Source: Eubacterium sp.
GTDB taxonomy: Bacteria > Bacillota > Clostridia > Lachnospirales > Lachnospiraceae
Direction of reading: 5' to 3'
NCBI GenBank assembly: GCA_017420535.1
Contig: JAFOIV010000015.1
Location: 1-62,907, forward strand
Length of the DNA: 62,907 nucleotides
The notes under the pieces were generated by a model. It made no database searches. It was not told the origin of the DNA and saw only the letters and a list, made by a program, of their open reading frames with translations. The translations under genes were made by a program, and so were the position numbers. This document shows, piece by piece, positions 39,501 to 46,186 of this stretch (positions are counted from its first letter, which is position 1; every line of letters starts with the position of its first letter).

Positions 39501-42500
39501 GGACAACAAGAATGATGCAGTAATCAGCATTAAGAATGGTGAAGACCTTACACTTGGAAGACTTGCAGCTGGTGTATATACAGTTGAAGAAGATAAGGAC
39601 GCAGCTCTTGCAGGAGACAGTGAAACAGCTGGTATAACACTTAAAGATCTGTATGGACTTGATGTAACAGGAACTGGTGAAGTTACTGTTTCAAAAGAAA
39701 ATGCAGCAAGTGGCAGCCCTGCAAAGACAGAAGTTGTAAATAATTATCTTACAAGAAAATTTGTAAAGATTATAAAGACTGATCTTGAAGGTAATAAGCT
39801 TAGCGGTGCTAAGTTAGAGATCCTTTCATCTGATGGAACAACTGTCGTTGACAGCTGGACATCTGATAAGGATAAAGATTACTTTATAACAGGTCTTGAG
39901 GCCGGAAAGACATATATTCTTAAGGAGACAGTAGCTCCAAATGGATATAAGATTACAACAGATTCTACTTTCTCATTTGATGATGAAGGAAGAGTAACTG
40001 TAAATGGTGCAGCATCTTTAACAACTGAAGGTAAGATTCAGACTATACTTGTTAAGGATGAAGCAACAAAGGTTAGCATTAGTAAAGTGGATGTTACAAA
40101 TGAAAAGGAACTTGAAGGCGCAACAATCCAGATTCTTGACGAAAATGGAAATGTAGTAGAACTTAATGGTAAAAAGGCAGAATGGGTATCAACAAATGAG
40201 CCTCATGTAATTGAAGGACTTGATGTTGAAAAAACATATACTTTAAGAGAAACAGTTGCACCAGAAGGTTACACTATTGCAACAGATACAAAGTTTGAGC
40301 TTAATGCAGACGGAACTGTTAACAAGACAAAGACTACAACAAAGACTAACAGCGAGGGTGTACTTCTTATTGAAGATAAGAAGACATCAGTAAAGATTAG
40401 CAAGGTGGATATTGCAAACGGAAAAGAAGTTGAAGGAGCAACAATCCAGATCCTTGATAAAGATGGCAATGTTGTAAAAGTTGATGGTGAAAGACTTGAG
40501 TGGGTATCAACAAAGACACCTCATGAAATAAAAGGTCTTGCAACAGGAAAGACATATACATTAAAAGAAGTTATTGCCCCAGAAGGCTATACAATTGCAA
40601 CAGAGACTGAGTTTGAGCTTAATGCAGACGGAACTATTAATACATCAAAAACAACTGCATCTATTAATGATGACGGCGTGCTTCTTGTTGAAGATGACAA
40701 GATATCAGTAAAGATTAGTAAAGTTGATGTTGTTGGTGGCGCTGAAATTGAAGGAGCAACAATTCAGATCCTTGATAAGGATGGAAATGTTGTAAGAGTT
40801 AACGGTAAAAAACTTGAGTGGGTATCAAGCAATAAGCCTTATATCATTTCAGGACTTTCTTCAGGAGAGACATATACCTTAAGAGAAACAGTTGCACCTG
40901 ATGGATATACAGTAGCAACAGATACTACATTTGTATTAAAGGCTGATGGAACTGTTGATAAGGAAAGAACAACAACTAAGACTGATAGCAAGGGCGTTCT
41001 TCTTGTAGAAGATAAGATGACATCTGTAAAGATCAGTAAAGTTGATGTTACTAATAATGAGGAACTTGAAGGAGCAACAATCCAGATTCTTGATGAAAAT
41101 GGAAATGTTGTTGTAGCAAATGGTGAGACTCTCGAATGGGTATCAACTAAGACACCTAAGGAAATTAAGGGACTTGCAGTTGGAAAGACATATACCTTAA
41201 GAGAAACAGCAGCGCCAGCAGGATATAAAGTTGCAACAGATACAAAGTTTGAACTTAATCTTGATGGAACTATTAATACAGTAAATACTACAGCATATAC
41301 TGCTGATGGAGTAATATTCGTTAATGATAGTCTTACATCTGTAAAGATTAGTAAGAAAGATATTACTAACGGAGAAGAGCTTGAAGGAGCAACAATCCAG
41401 ATTCTTGATGAAAACGGAAAGATTGTTACTATAAATGGTGAAAAGATAGAGTGGGTATCAACTAAGGAAGCTCATGAAATCAAGGGACTCGAAACAAAGA
41501 AGAAGTACATCCTTCGTGAAACAGTAGCGCCGGATGGATACGCTATTACAACAGATACTTATTTCGAGTTAAATGCTGATGGAACTGTTAATCAAGATGC
41601 AACTACAACAAATACTGACAAGGGTGTTCTTCTTGTAGAAGATAAGATGACTTCAGTTAAGATAAGCAAGGTGGATATTGCTGGCGGAGAAGAAATCGAA
41701 GGAGCAACAATCCAGATCCTTGATGAAAATGAAAATATTGTTACTATAAATGGTGAAAAGATAGAGTGGGTTTCAACTAAGGAAGCTCATGAAATCAAGG
41801 GACTTGAAACAAAGAAGAAGTATATCCTTCGTGAAACAATAGCACCGGATGGATATAGTATTGCAACAGATACTTACTTCGAGTTAAAGGCTGACGGAAC
41901 TGTTAATACAGATAAGACAACTTCAAAGATAACAGATGAAGAAAGTAATTCACTTGTAATCGAGGATGAACTTACAAATGTTTATATCAGTAAGAGAGAT
42001 ATAAGCGGTGAGGTAATTCTTAAGGGAGCTGTTATCCAGATCTTAAATGCTGATAAGACAGTAGCAAAAGATAAGGATGGAAATGAAATAGAATTCACAA
42101 CAACAGAAGATGAGTTCTACAAGATTTCAGGACTTACAGTTGGAAAGAATTATTATATTCATGAAGCAAAAGCTCCAGAAGGATATAAACTTACAGCTGA
42201 TGTAAGCTTCTATCTTAATAAGAATGGACAGGTTGAATTTAATGGTTCAACAAAGGAAGTTTCTGGTAATACAGTAATGTTACTGAAAGATGCAGTTACA
42301 GAACTTAACTTCACTAAGGTAGGAAGCGTTAATGAAGATTGCTCAGACAATCCAAATGAAACTACTCCACTTGAAGGTGTTGAATTTACAGCAGAACTTC
42401 TTGATAATGATGGAAATGTTCAGACTGGTGAAAAAGCTTATAAAGCAGTAGCAGTTTCAAATAATATGGGTACAGTTGTATTTAACAATCTCCCAGCAGG

Positions 42501-43521
42501 TGATTATATCATCAGAGAGACAGCAACAATTGATTCATATAAGTTATCAGATAATAGCTACTATGCACATGTAAGTGATGCTGAAGATGCTGTATTTGAA
42601 GGCCTTACTACAGACTTTGAAGGTACAGACAAGGTACAGAACAATACAGTTGTTAACAACAAATATAAGACTGACATCAAGCTTCAGAAGGTTTCAGAAG
42701 CTGATCCTGATGTTAAGTTACCAGGTTCAATCTATGAGCTTTCAAAAGAAGTTGAAGATGAAGAAGGTAATAAGAGTCGCGTTGTTGTTGCAATTGCAAA
42801 GACTGGAATTGATGGTGTTCTCATTCTTAAGGGAGTATTTGCTGATGTAGAATATACTCTTACAGAAGTTGAATCACCTAATGGTTATTATGTTTCAAAG
42901 AATCCTATAAAGGTTTCATTTAAGGTTGTACCGGATCCAGAAGATCCAAGTAAGAATGAAGTTGTATTTGATACAGATTCATTTGATAGTGGTGATGGAA
43001 CTGCAACAATAGATGAAAATGGAAATGTTACATGGTTAGAGCCAGTAACTATCGTTAGATTTGCTAAGTTAGACGAAGCAGGTAACCATCTTTCAGGAGC
43101 AACTCTTCAGGTTGTTGATGAAAATGGCGATGTTGTAGTTGGACCATGGCTTTCAACTGAAGAGGACTATGAAGTATCTGGATTATTTGATGCAAACGAT
43201 GACAAGACATATAAGCTTGTTGAAGTTTCAGCACCAAAGGGATATGAAGTAGCAGCCCCAGTTGAGTTCAAGGTGGACGATAAGAAGATTGGACCTGATG
43301 AGAATTATGTTATTACAGTAAGTATGACAGATAAGAAGAGTAATACACCAGGTACACCACATAAGTCTGATACACCTGAAACACCAAATGATAATCCAGG
43401 CAATAATCCACAGACAGGAGATGATTCACCAATTATCCCTGTTGCAGGACTTATGCTTGTATCATTTACAGGACTTTTCATTATAGGAAAGAAAAAGAGA
43501 AACAAAAGAAAAGCTAATTAA
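30517..43521 (+). CDS. Giant CnaB/SpaA-repeat surface adhesin with NPQTG anchor
   Basis: 4334 residues. An N-terminal signal peptide (RRIIAILMALLMCFTIIVPA, cleavage probably after VNA near residue 43) is followed by a non-repetitive region to about residue 1308 likely to hold the adhesive domains. Residues 1309 to about 3080 consist of four recurring beta-sandwich module types, each ending in a variant of FKNVYTRD. Eight CnaB-type modules follow (3082-3927), then three divergent ones, a Pro/Thr spacer, and NPQTG (4297-4301) with membrane helix and Lys/Arg tail. Lys in KISKxD, Glu in LRETVAPEGY and an Asp/Asn at each module end suggest autocatalytic isopeptide bonds. No sortase gene is in the window. 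Monocistronic, GAGGAG start signal. Confidence 0.92.
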   Translation: METQKRFKLTGRRIIAILMALLMCFTIIVPAGGGGNGLGWVNAQTEDVGNASSGKLVRFTTITLKDVTTGELIVEKGIPTGNRVNENDNVTIMFEFLIGEMDTIEKDENGNYLTFSTEVNTSGGRLKETGSDYLPDTGNSNRDMGDWSLTSDGKLTVNINDKGADSAAEQGNGYVFLKGTGKSIWVTWEGKLDFSGVEDAETGEGMIDVIVAGEKTAVPVNLDDNNISVSKKINQKDGNDVYYDKKSGKYFVDYQINVKTDKGYALINSIEDKAGTTIGDDFYNLQISLKNASGSVSKIDGVTLADLNTAIRTDEELIITYSREVKPDFLNGSDKYYDSDGSRTNKAIVHGRTNHDTKVSPESSPVIYSNSSPAIGKKGEYENGKINWTCYIEIPKDSGISVKTIEDEISHTITPNTATDGNIGAAPSNIKNIANWNQVSDNPIRYEYSYSTDVSELLLEEKNIKAALIKNELNVVFRDQNGEEVTRYIAPVVEVNPGTGESIHTSKATVQKTFEEYNKFKQVSTKYRLLKWEITVTTPSEEDWNDLSYIDLIDDPHTKWLHQYLARRVELQDGTLLYSDSGFNRGQSSNTGYFTDEGKKYFDTSLAEADKTQYPFDIKNGCLKLRLKKDNLSPEKDYTFVVYTRVTDDSKLSTRSFKNTAKVLTTFKDTLTVEEDEDDTAESGVLKTTEKFGEPVGKGGEVEYTVTFDLGAYAKKLHMQNRTLYPNDKIVFYDEIKNGYLEYVPDSAVLSCDMFQNENYRIPYLEFTGNLEVSTDGGKTTFTYTMTDELMKLFDYTTGTFTYHGSQFNPILKINYLAKLTDEEARELTLSEEKENNYSNEVKVSYNGVVVGQDTEDVFLTANKVLDKQYVHQGAKLTYTVTVNPDAVKFNDDGSRLYAKDIAGANLRIIKNSIKVSDENGELEIGSGKNQYDYKIEKDQNGDNVLKFDIPDGKALTITYSALIDVAGNIIQPTDRVANTFYLYKHKDVMEIDRVSKSIESGDFVQDSGGSSARATVRLSKVWFNGQKYVSLSDCKFELYECRVKDGIVLIGDRVSFNRDNNIYMANVDGANTEISIAEEGISVKELDFAKLYLLHETEAPNPLNKTDYYFIVSNDSGNDDSLKITDEQFKEKYLNVTDEDGNSVKINRYKDSNAEFEIEDFVEFELQAKKTVVFDNGNPAPMGTYTFEVNEVDSDSVDAAYIDDGYTASKQNDADGNVDFDPIRITMTSDEEYYYYKVSEDGSSLPTGTTGDDTFYIITMHVKRNDSGEFVHELAYVKYAKDEISGEYIGTPVSADEIKFNNIVESGDAGSIQISKKIKIDGTDKTSLFEDKEYLFTVKDSKNNYYDVDGNKSSDEVTVAVKAGETVTIGGLKPGEYTVVEKESSTPLLEYRYKGLNIDPLLGEVTVVKDEIANVVAVNNYETKTAPVKIIKKDVEDKKLLGGAVFELTGTGLSEAVTKATISATGEVTFDELLYGGTYELKEVKAPDGYALSASSPWTIKVSDSGVVTIQGNGEEHASVYTSAGFVVYNKKAASKLTITKSFSGDVYDSDKEVVHFLVLDEAGKVVKDFHYSEMEDGKMTLDLVPGKYTVIEEPNGREGYTIKTTYSVDSDYEEGIVLKTAYTDDGVKIDLVNDDNMIVSFKNVYSRDTGNIKITKKFVDANNNTIDISSLTEKQKKYIKFIIIGPDDYNGKGFREVSLLDFDNLTYEEKNVPTGEYVIIESWPNGVKVDGYEFDDYVVSKKVNGQTSSEDTIMLGKGDSAEFLFDNIFDTGKGEISITKIIKIDGEDKSDLYSDKAYYFTVKDDLYYYDAAGNKSESEVKIPVKAGEEVKVKNLEPNTYTVAEAEDGTALGDYRFEGVTLSPETGDVVVGAGTTVGVTATNDYVTKTAAIKLIKKDAKDKTTTLGGAKFELTGTGIETTQKITLNANGEVEFDNLLYGGTYELKEVEAPEDYVISKSSPWTVNVASNGVVTIKGADEDSFKTYTSAGYEIFNEKPEAVITVAKTFEGTADDSIKNNVKFLVSDKDGKTVAEFTYADMTDGKKDIAVKPGKYTVSEEAADVSGYTVTRKYSVDSSVDEKDVAEKEYVGDAVSLDVSDKEEVTVAFKNDYVKDTGNLKITKKFINVDDNSSIDISKLTDAEKAKVIFEIEGPDSFDEIITLKDFSSDFTYTFENIPVGEYTITEDNQLTDTKEYTFVDYVVSYKDGESEIEPDFNKVKVTKNSTTESTVTNAYEKKMAVLAVSKTFEGTVSETDKNKVAFEIYDAESKLYAAFTYEDMESGIKTLEVLPGEYTVKEAANDIKGITISKSYKVESSDSDHNASGTYTASGVTVTLANKEKAEVAFNNNYVRDSGKLEITKVFANGDETVDISGLTDEEKASVKFTITGPADYETKTISLLDFDSDMKYQETNVPTGNYKVTETGADGLKISGYTFVSSKVGMKDGTAVPDEGAVLAKDETVSFKVVNKYSRKAYIVVSKAVSGDYTNLTDAEKKNIKFTVKDASENEVASFTLYEMVDSKKTIEVEPDKEYFVVESATDLINYKLSATYERKSDLDSTNNISAVYTIGDKVATNTVHAAETVTVKFTNSYTSKKGSLVIKKNLLLDNEEKKDNTKEFVFNVRNKETGIFYNKVATASEKPQDIKVAAGSTVTIEDLPVGTYEITEVTDKNPEIEGYTYQTTKVGTEEKVVAEVTVKDGLTNDPAEVSFINEYTRDKGYLQIVKSFEDENGKAIDESSVDKSKISFTITGPDGYEKTVAYSEFTDGKYLLTNINTGNYSIKETVSDGSVENYTISTNLSTMSKKDVAVTSDTTEIAELKNVYTRDKGKLKIKKSFSFTKIDGSEANPSLTDEIKENIKFTITGPDDYSLVVTYKDFTNGEYEVSGLAAGTYSVKETGYDTEKLIENYSFVTDSSDVAVKSDLNVTATNEPVATFKNVYTEDYGYLNIRKTVKVDSDSDISNADSNIVDKTFKITVKNADGKYVSAEVDTNNNAVLKDNKNDAVISIKNGEDLTLGRLAAGVYTVEEDKDAALAGDSETAGITLKDLYGLDVTGTGEVTVSKENAASGSPAKTEVVNNYLTRKFVKIIKTDLEGNKLSGAKLEILSSDGTTVVDSWTSDKDKDYFITGLEAGKTYILKETVAPNGYKITTDSTFSFDDEGRVTVNGAASLTTEGKIQTILVKDEATKVSISKVDVTNEKELEGATIQILDENGNVVELNGKKAEWVSTNEPHVIEGLDVEKTYTLRETVAPEGYTIATDTKFELNADGTVNKTKTTTKTNSEGVLLIEDKKTSVKISKVDIANGKEVEGATIQILDKDGNVVKVDGERLEWVSTKTPHEIKGLATGKTYTLKEVIAPEGYTIATETEFELNADGTINTSKTTASINDDGVLLVEDDKISVKISKVDVVGGAEIEGATIQILDKDGNVVRVNGKKLEWVSSNKPYIISGLSSGETYTLRETVAPDGYTVATDTTFVLKADGTVDKERTTTKTDSKGVLLVEDKMTSVKISKVDVTNNEELEGATIQILDENGNVVVANGETLEWVSTKTPKEIKGLAVGKTYTLRETAAPAGYKVATDTKFELNLDGTINTVNTTAYTADGVIFVNDSLTSVKISKKDITNGEELEGATIQILDENGKIVTINGEKIEWVSTKEAHEIKGLETKKKYILRETVAPDGYAITTDTYFELNADGTVNQDATTTNTDKGVLLVEDKMTSVKISKVDIAGGEEIEGATIQILDENENIVTINGEKIEWVSTKEAHEIKGLETKKKYILRETIAPDGYSIATDTYFELKADGTVNTDKTTSKITDEESNSLVIEDELTNVYISKRDISGEVILKGAVIQILNADKTVAKDKDGNEIEFTTTEDEFYKISGLTVGKNYYIHEAKAPEGYKLTADVSFYLNKNGQVEFNGSTKEVSGNTVMLLKDAVTELNFTKVGSVNEDCSDNPNETTPLEGVEFTAELLDNDGNVQTGEKAYKAVAVSNNMGTVVFNNLPAGDYIIRETATIDSYKLSDNSYYAHVSDAEDAVFEGLTTDFEGTDKVQNNTVVNNKYKTDIKLQKVSEADPDVKLPGSIYELSKEVEDEEGNKSRVVVAIAKTGIDGVLILKGVFADVEYTLTEVESPNGYYVSKNPIKVSFKVVPDPEDPSKNEVVFDTDSFDSGDGTATIDENGNVTWLEPVTIVRFAKLDEAGNHLSGATLQVVDENGDVVVGPWLSTEEDYEVSGLFDANDDKTYKLVEVSAPKGYEVAAPVEFKVDDKKIGPDENYVITVSMTDKKSNTPGTPHKSDTPETPNDNPGNNPQTGDDSPIIPVAGLMLVSFTGLFIIGKKKRNKRKAN
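34441..37215 (+). repeat. Tandem duplicated four-module block in the adhesin
   Basis: Four module types occur in order A-B-C-D at about 34441-35835 and again at about 35836-37215. Diagnostic starts are SIQISKKIKIDG/EISITKIIKIDG (A), VKIIKKDVEDK/IKLIKKDAKDK (B), LTITKSFSGD/ITVAKTFEGT (C) and NIKITKKFVD/NLKITKKFIN (D). Further C, D and A-type modules continue to about 39750 in another order. Confidence 0.8.
40066..42297 (+). repeat. Seven tandem 105-108-residue CnaB modules in the adhesin
   Basis: Module starts at 40066, 40384, 40702, 41020, 41335, 41650 and 41974. Nearly all share KISKxD, EGATIQILD, EWVST, an ETVAPEGY-like motif and a terminal VEDK. The fifth and sixth are almost identical over their centres, indicating recent duplication. 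The module before them (39760-40065) is a more diverged relative. Confidence 0.9.
43405..43419 (+). other. NPQTG cell-wall sorting signal
   Basis: Encodes NPQTG at residues 4297-4301, followed by Asp-Asp-Ser, a hydrophobic helix of about 20 residues and KKKRNKRK. This is the standard sortase substrate layout. NPxT motifs are typical for class B-type sortases, for instance in clostridia, rather than the LPxTG of class A. Confidence 0.85.
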
Positions 43522-43532
43522 TTAGCCACTTT

Positions 43533-43565
43533 AAGGCATAGGGTTTTCCCCTATGCCTTTTTTTA
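43533..43565 (+). terminator. Rho-independent terminator of the adhesin gene
   Basis: AAGGCATAGGG, TTTT loop region, CCCTATGCCTT followed by TTTTTT, 12 bp after the adhesin stop codon. Confidence 0.93.
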
Positions 43566-43642
43566 TATGAATAATTCTTTGAGTCAGGGGGCAGCTTAGA
43601 TAATGGAAAATATCCCTTATAGGCTAAGATTATAATTAAGCC

Positions 43643-43671
43643 TTGAAACAAAGACGTTTAATATATATAAT
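43643..43671 (+). promoter_or_regulatory. Promoter candidate for metY
   Basis: TTGAAA (43643-43648), 17-bp spacer and consensus TATAAT (43666-43671), about 85 bp before the start codon. The leader does not contain a recognisable S-box or other riboswitch. Confidence 0.6.
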
Positions 43672-43755
43672 TACTTTAGTTAAATAGAGTTTAAAATAAA
43701 TATTTGCTTTGAGATTTATTTTGGAATTATTGAAAACAAAGCAAAAGGAGGAAAA

Positions 43756-45033
43756 ATGAGACAGGAAACAAAATGTATTCAGGCTGGATATATGCCTAAA
43801 AATGGCGAGTCAAGAATGATACCTATCATTCAGAGTACAACATTTAAGTATGATACAAGTGAAGATATGGGTAAACTTTTTGACCTTGAAGCAGAAGGCT
43901 ATTTCTATACAAGACTTCAGAATCCTACAAATGATTATGTAGCTGCAAAGATTGCATCACTTGAAGGTGGTACAGCTGCAATGCTTACATCATCAGGTCA
44001 GGCTGCATCTTTCTTCTCAGTATTTAATATTGCAAATGCAGGAGATCATGTTATAGCATCAGCATCTATCTATGGCGGAACATTTAATCTTTTTAATGTA
44101 ACTATGAAGAAGATGGGAATTGATTTTACATTTGTAGATCCTGACTGTACAGATGAAGAACTTGAAGCTGCATTTAAGCCTAATACGAAGGCAGTTTTTG
44201 GTGAGACTATTGCAAATCCTGCTCTCATTGTATTTGATATAGAAAGATTCGCAAATGCTGCACATAAACATGGAGTTCCTCTTATCGTTGATAATACTTT
44301 TGCAACTCCTATAAACTGCAGACCATTTGAATTTGGGGCAGATATTGTTATTCATTCAACAACAAAGTATATGGATGGACATGATGCATCAGTTGGTGGT
44401 GTTATTGTTGATTCTGGTAAGTTTGATTGGATGGCTCATAAAGACAAATTCCCTGGACTTACAACTCCTGATGAGTCTTACCATGGAATTACATATGCTG
44501 AAAAATTTGGAAATGCAGGGGCATTTATTACAAAGTGTACTGCTCAGTTAATGAGAGATTTAGGAGCTATTCAGGCTCCAATGAATGCATATTTACTTAA
44601 CCTTGGACTTGAGTCTCTGGCAGTAAGAATGGAAAGACATTGCAGCAATGCCCAGAAGGTAGCTGAATTCCTTGAAGGAAATGATAAAGTTGCCTGGGTT
44701 AATTATCCTGGACTTGAGTCAAATAAATATTATGAAAGAGCAAAGAAATATCTTCCTAATGGAACTTGTGGTGTTGTATCTTTCGGTGTTAAGGGCGGAA
44801 GAAAGGCTGCAGAAGAATTTATGAAGCATCTTAAGGTAGCTATTATTGCTACACATGTTGCAGATGCTCATACCTGTGTCCTTCATCCAGCTTCATCAAC
44901 ACATAGACAGCTTACAGACGAAGAGCTTGTTAAAGGTGGAGTGCTTCCAGATCTTATCAGACTTTCTGTTGGTATTGAAAATGTGGATGATATTATCGAA
45001 GACATTCAGCAGGCATTAGATGCAGTAAAATAA
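43756..45033 (+). CDS. metY: O-acetylhomoserine aminocarboxypropyltransferase
   Basis: 425-residue PLP-dependent enzyme of the Cys/Met metabolism family, making homocysteine (or methionine) from O-acetylhomoserine and a sulfur nucleophile. Landmarks: STTFKYDTSEDM, YFYTRLQNPTNDYVAAKIASLEGG, TSSGQAA, GGTFNLF, VDNTFATPINCRP, and the PLP-lysine motif IHSTTKYMDGHD. The C-terminal HPASSTHRQLTDEEL and RLSVGIENVDDI complete the family pattern. AAGGAGG precedes the ATG. It is monocistronic with an exceptionally long terminator stem. Confidence 0.94.
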   Translation: MRQETKCIQAGYMPKNGESRMIPIIQSTTFKYDTSEDMGKLFDLEAEGYFYTRLQNPTNDYVAAKIASLEGGTAAMLTSSGQAASFFSVFNIANAGDHVIASASIYGGTFNLFNVTMKKMGIDFTFVDPDCTDEELEAAFKPNTKAVFGETIANPALIVFDIERFANAAHKHGVPLIVDNTFATPINCRPFEFGADIVIHSTTKYMDGHDASVGGVIVDSGKFDWMAHKDKFPGLTTPDESYHGITYAEKFGNAGAFITKCTAQLMRDLGAIQAPMNAYLLNLGLESLAVRMERHCSNAQKVAEFLEGNDKVAWVNYPGLESNKYYERAKKYLPNGTCGVVSFGVKGGRKAAEEFMKHLKVAIIATHVADAHTCVLHPASSTHRQLTDEELVKGGVLPDLIRLSVGIENVDDIIEDIQQALDAVK

Positions 45034-45047
45034 TATATCTTTAATAT

Positions 45048-45100
45048 AAAAGAGCAATATTCCCGGGTTATGTGCAGCCCGGGAATATTGCTCTTTTTTT
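45048..45100 (+). terminator. Long-stem terminator after metY
   Basis: A perfect 20-bp stem, AAAAGAGCAATATTCCCGGG (45048-45067) against its complement at 45078-45097, with a 10-nt loop and T-run. Confidence 0.95.
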
Positions 45101-45104
45101 GCCA

Positions 45105-45197
45105 TTACTTACTTTTAGGATAGTATATTACAAAAAAGTGCATACTTGTAATAGGTATTAATTTTGAGTATAAATAATACTTGTTTGTTCGAACAAA
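45105..45197 (+). promoter_or_regulatory. Nitroreductase promoter region, copy A of a duplicated regulatory element
   Basis: Contains upstream TTACTTAC (45105-45112), an inverted repeat TATTACAA (45126-45133)/TTGTAATA (45146-45153) covering a -35 TTGTAA, a 17-bp spacer, a -10 TATAAA (45169-45174) and the perfect palindrome TTTGTTCGAACAAA (45184-45197). The first 76 bp align without gaps to 46344-46419, upstream of the peptide operon, at 61 positions. Probably the binding target of the HxlR-type regulator encoded nearby. Confidence 0.8.
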
Positions 45198-45236
45198 GCA
45201 ACGTCGGTATATATTAAGAAGCGAGGAAAGTATATA

Positions 45237-45755
45237 ATGGATTTTTTATCATTAGCAAAGCAGCGTTGTTCTGTAAGAAAATATAAGAAGGATGCAGTTG
45301 AAGCAGAAAAGTTAGAAAAGTTACTTGAGGCTGCACGTGTTGCTCCTACAGCAGCAAATATGCAGTCACACAGACTTTTAGTTGTTAAGAGTGAAGAAGG
45401 CTTAGCAAAGCTTTCTAAGGACGTAAATTTCCACGGTGCACCACTTGCCATCGTAGTATGTGGTGATCATTCAGAAGTTTTCGTACGTCCATTTGATATG
45501 AAGGATATGGTGGATGTAGATGCAACAATCGTTGCAGATCACATTGTATTAGAAGCTGAAGATTTAGGACTTAGCACATGCTGGCTTACATATTTTGAGC
45601 CATCAGTAATAAGAAAGGAATTTAATATTCCTAAGAACCTTGAGCCGGTAGCTATCATTGCTGTTGGTTATGCGGCTTCTGCAAAGACATCTCCTGACAG
45701 ACATGCATTTGACAGAAAAGAAGTAAGTGAATTTGTTTTTAATGAAACATTTTAA
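45237..45755 (+). CDS. Nitroreductase-family flavoprotein
   Basis: 172 residues, FMN-dependent NAD(P)H oxidoreductase fold. It begins DFLSLAKQRCSVRKYKKDAV, followed by ARVAPTAANMQSHRLLVV with FMN-phosphate contacts, a DMVDVDATIVADHIVLEAEDLGL helix (in parts: VADHIVLEAEDLG) and STCWLTYFEP. The C-terminal PVAIIAVGYA is also typical. Such enzymes reduce nitro compounds, quinones or enones and are often controlled by redox-sensing HxlR regulators; one is encoded convergently. The start has GCGAGGAAAG upstream. Its promoter is shared in sequence with the peptide operon. Confidence 0.9.
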   Translation: MDFLSLAKQRCSVRKYKKDAVEAEKLEKLLEAARVAPTAANMQSHRLLVVKSEEGLAKLSKDVNFHGAPLAIVVCGDHSEVFVRPFDMKDMVDVDATIVADHIVLEAEDLGLSTCWLTYFEPSVIRKEFNIPKNLEPVAIIAVGYAASAKTSPDRHAFDRKEVSEFVFNETF

Positions 45756-45775
45756 TGAATAAATAATAGATATTA

Positions 45776-45799
45776 AAGGGGGCTTAAGCCCCCTTATTT
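45776..45799. terminator. Bidirectional terminator between nitroreductase and HxlR genes
   Basis: AAGGGGGC, TTAA, GCCCCCTT: perfect, fully symmetrical hairpin between convergent genes; tails are AT-rich on both sides. Confidence 0.8.
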
Positions 45800-46160
45800 A
45801 TATTAACTTAAGTTTATTTGGACATATAGTAGAATGAATAGCTGTTTTACTTAGATAATCAGCTCCCCAGGAACACATTGAATTAAGAACCGGTATTAAA
45901 GTTTTTCCAAATTCTGAAAGAGAATATTCTACTTTTGGAGGCACAATTGGATAAACCCTGCGGATAAGAAGGCCATCATATTCTAATTCTCTTAATTGAG
46001 CTGTTAATACCTTTGGTGTTGCATTTGGAATAAGTCTGCTAAGCTCGTTGAATCTTAGTGTTTTGTTGATAAGGTGCCAAATGATCAATGCTTTATATTT
46101 TCCGCCTATCAATTGAATAGTTGCTTCTACAGGACATTTGTATGTCTGACAAGTTTTCAC
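45798..46160 (-). CDS. HxlR-type winged-helix regulator
   Basis: 120 residues with HxlR/DUF24 landmarks: CPVEATIQLIGGKYKALIIWHL, LRFNELSRLIPNATPKVLTAQLRELE, DGLLIRRVYPIVPPKVEYSLSEFG (each partly quoted: GGKYKALIIWHL, PPKVEYSLSEFG). Cysteines at residues 4 and 9 correspond to the N-terminal redox-sensing Cys of YodB/HypR-like members. The start is GTG, 7 bp after AGGAGG. It lies between two operons with near-identical promoter regions, the nitroreductase gene and the peptide locus, and is the obvious candidate to control both. Confidence 0.9.
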   Translation of the reverse strand: MKTCQTYKCPVEATIQLIGGKYKALIIWHLINKTLRFNELSRLIPNATPKVLTAQLRELEYDGLLIRRVYPIVPPKVEYSLSEFGKTLIPVLNSMCSWGADYLSKTAIHSTICPNKLKLI

Positions 46161-46186
46161 GCAAGTTACCTCCTGATTGAAATGTG

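Noticed and set aside
40066-42297. CRISPR-like regular repeats
   Set aside because: The period of about 318 bp, protein-coding conservation and uninterrupted frame show tandem protein modules, not short repeats with unique spacers.
43566-43755. Possible S-box (SAM-I) riboswitch before metY
   Set aside because: The leader lacks the conserved SAM-I core elements and a terminator/antiterminator arrangement; only an ordinary promoter is visible.
45184-45197. TTTGTTCGAACAAA as a LexA/SOS box
   Set aside because: The Gram-positive SOS box is GAAC-N4-GTTC; here the half-sites are in the opposite order (GTTC then GAAC) with no spacer.
45237-45755. Nitroreductase-family protein as an azoline dehydrogenase (McbC/SagB) of the peptide locus
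   Set aside because: It is a short 172-residue stand-alone nitroreductase with its own promoter and terminator, and no YcaO cyclodehydratase is present; shared regulation is a simpler explanation.
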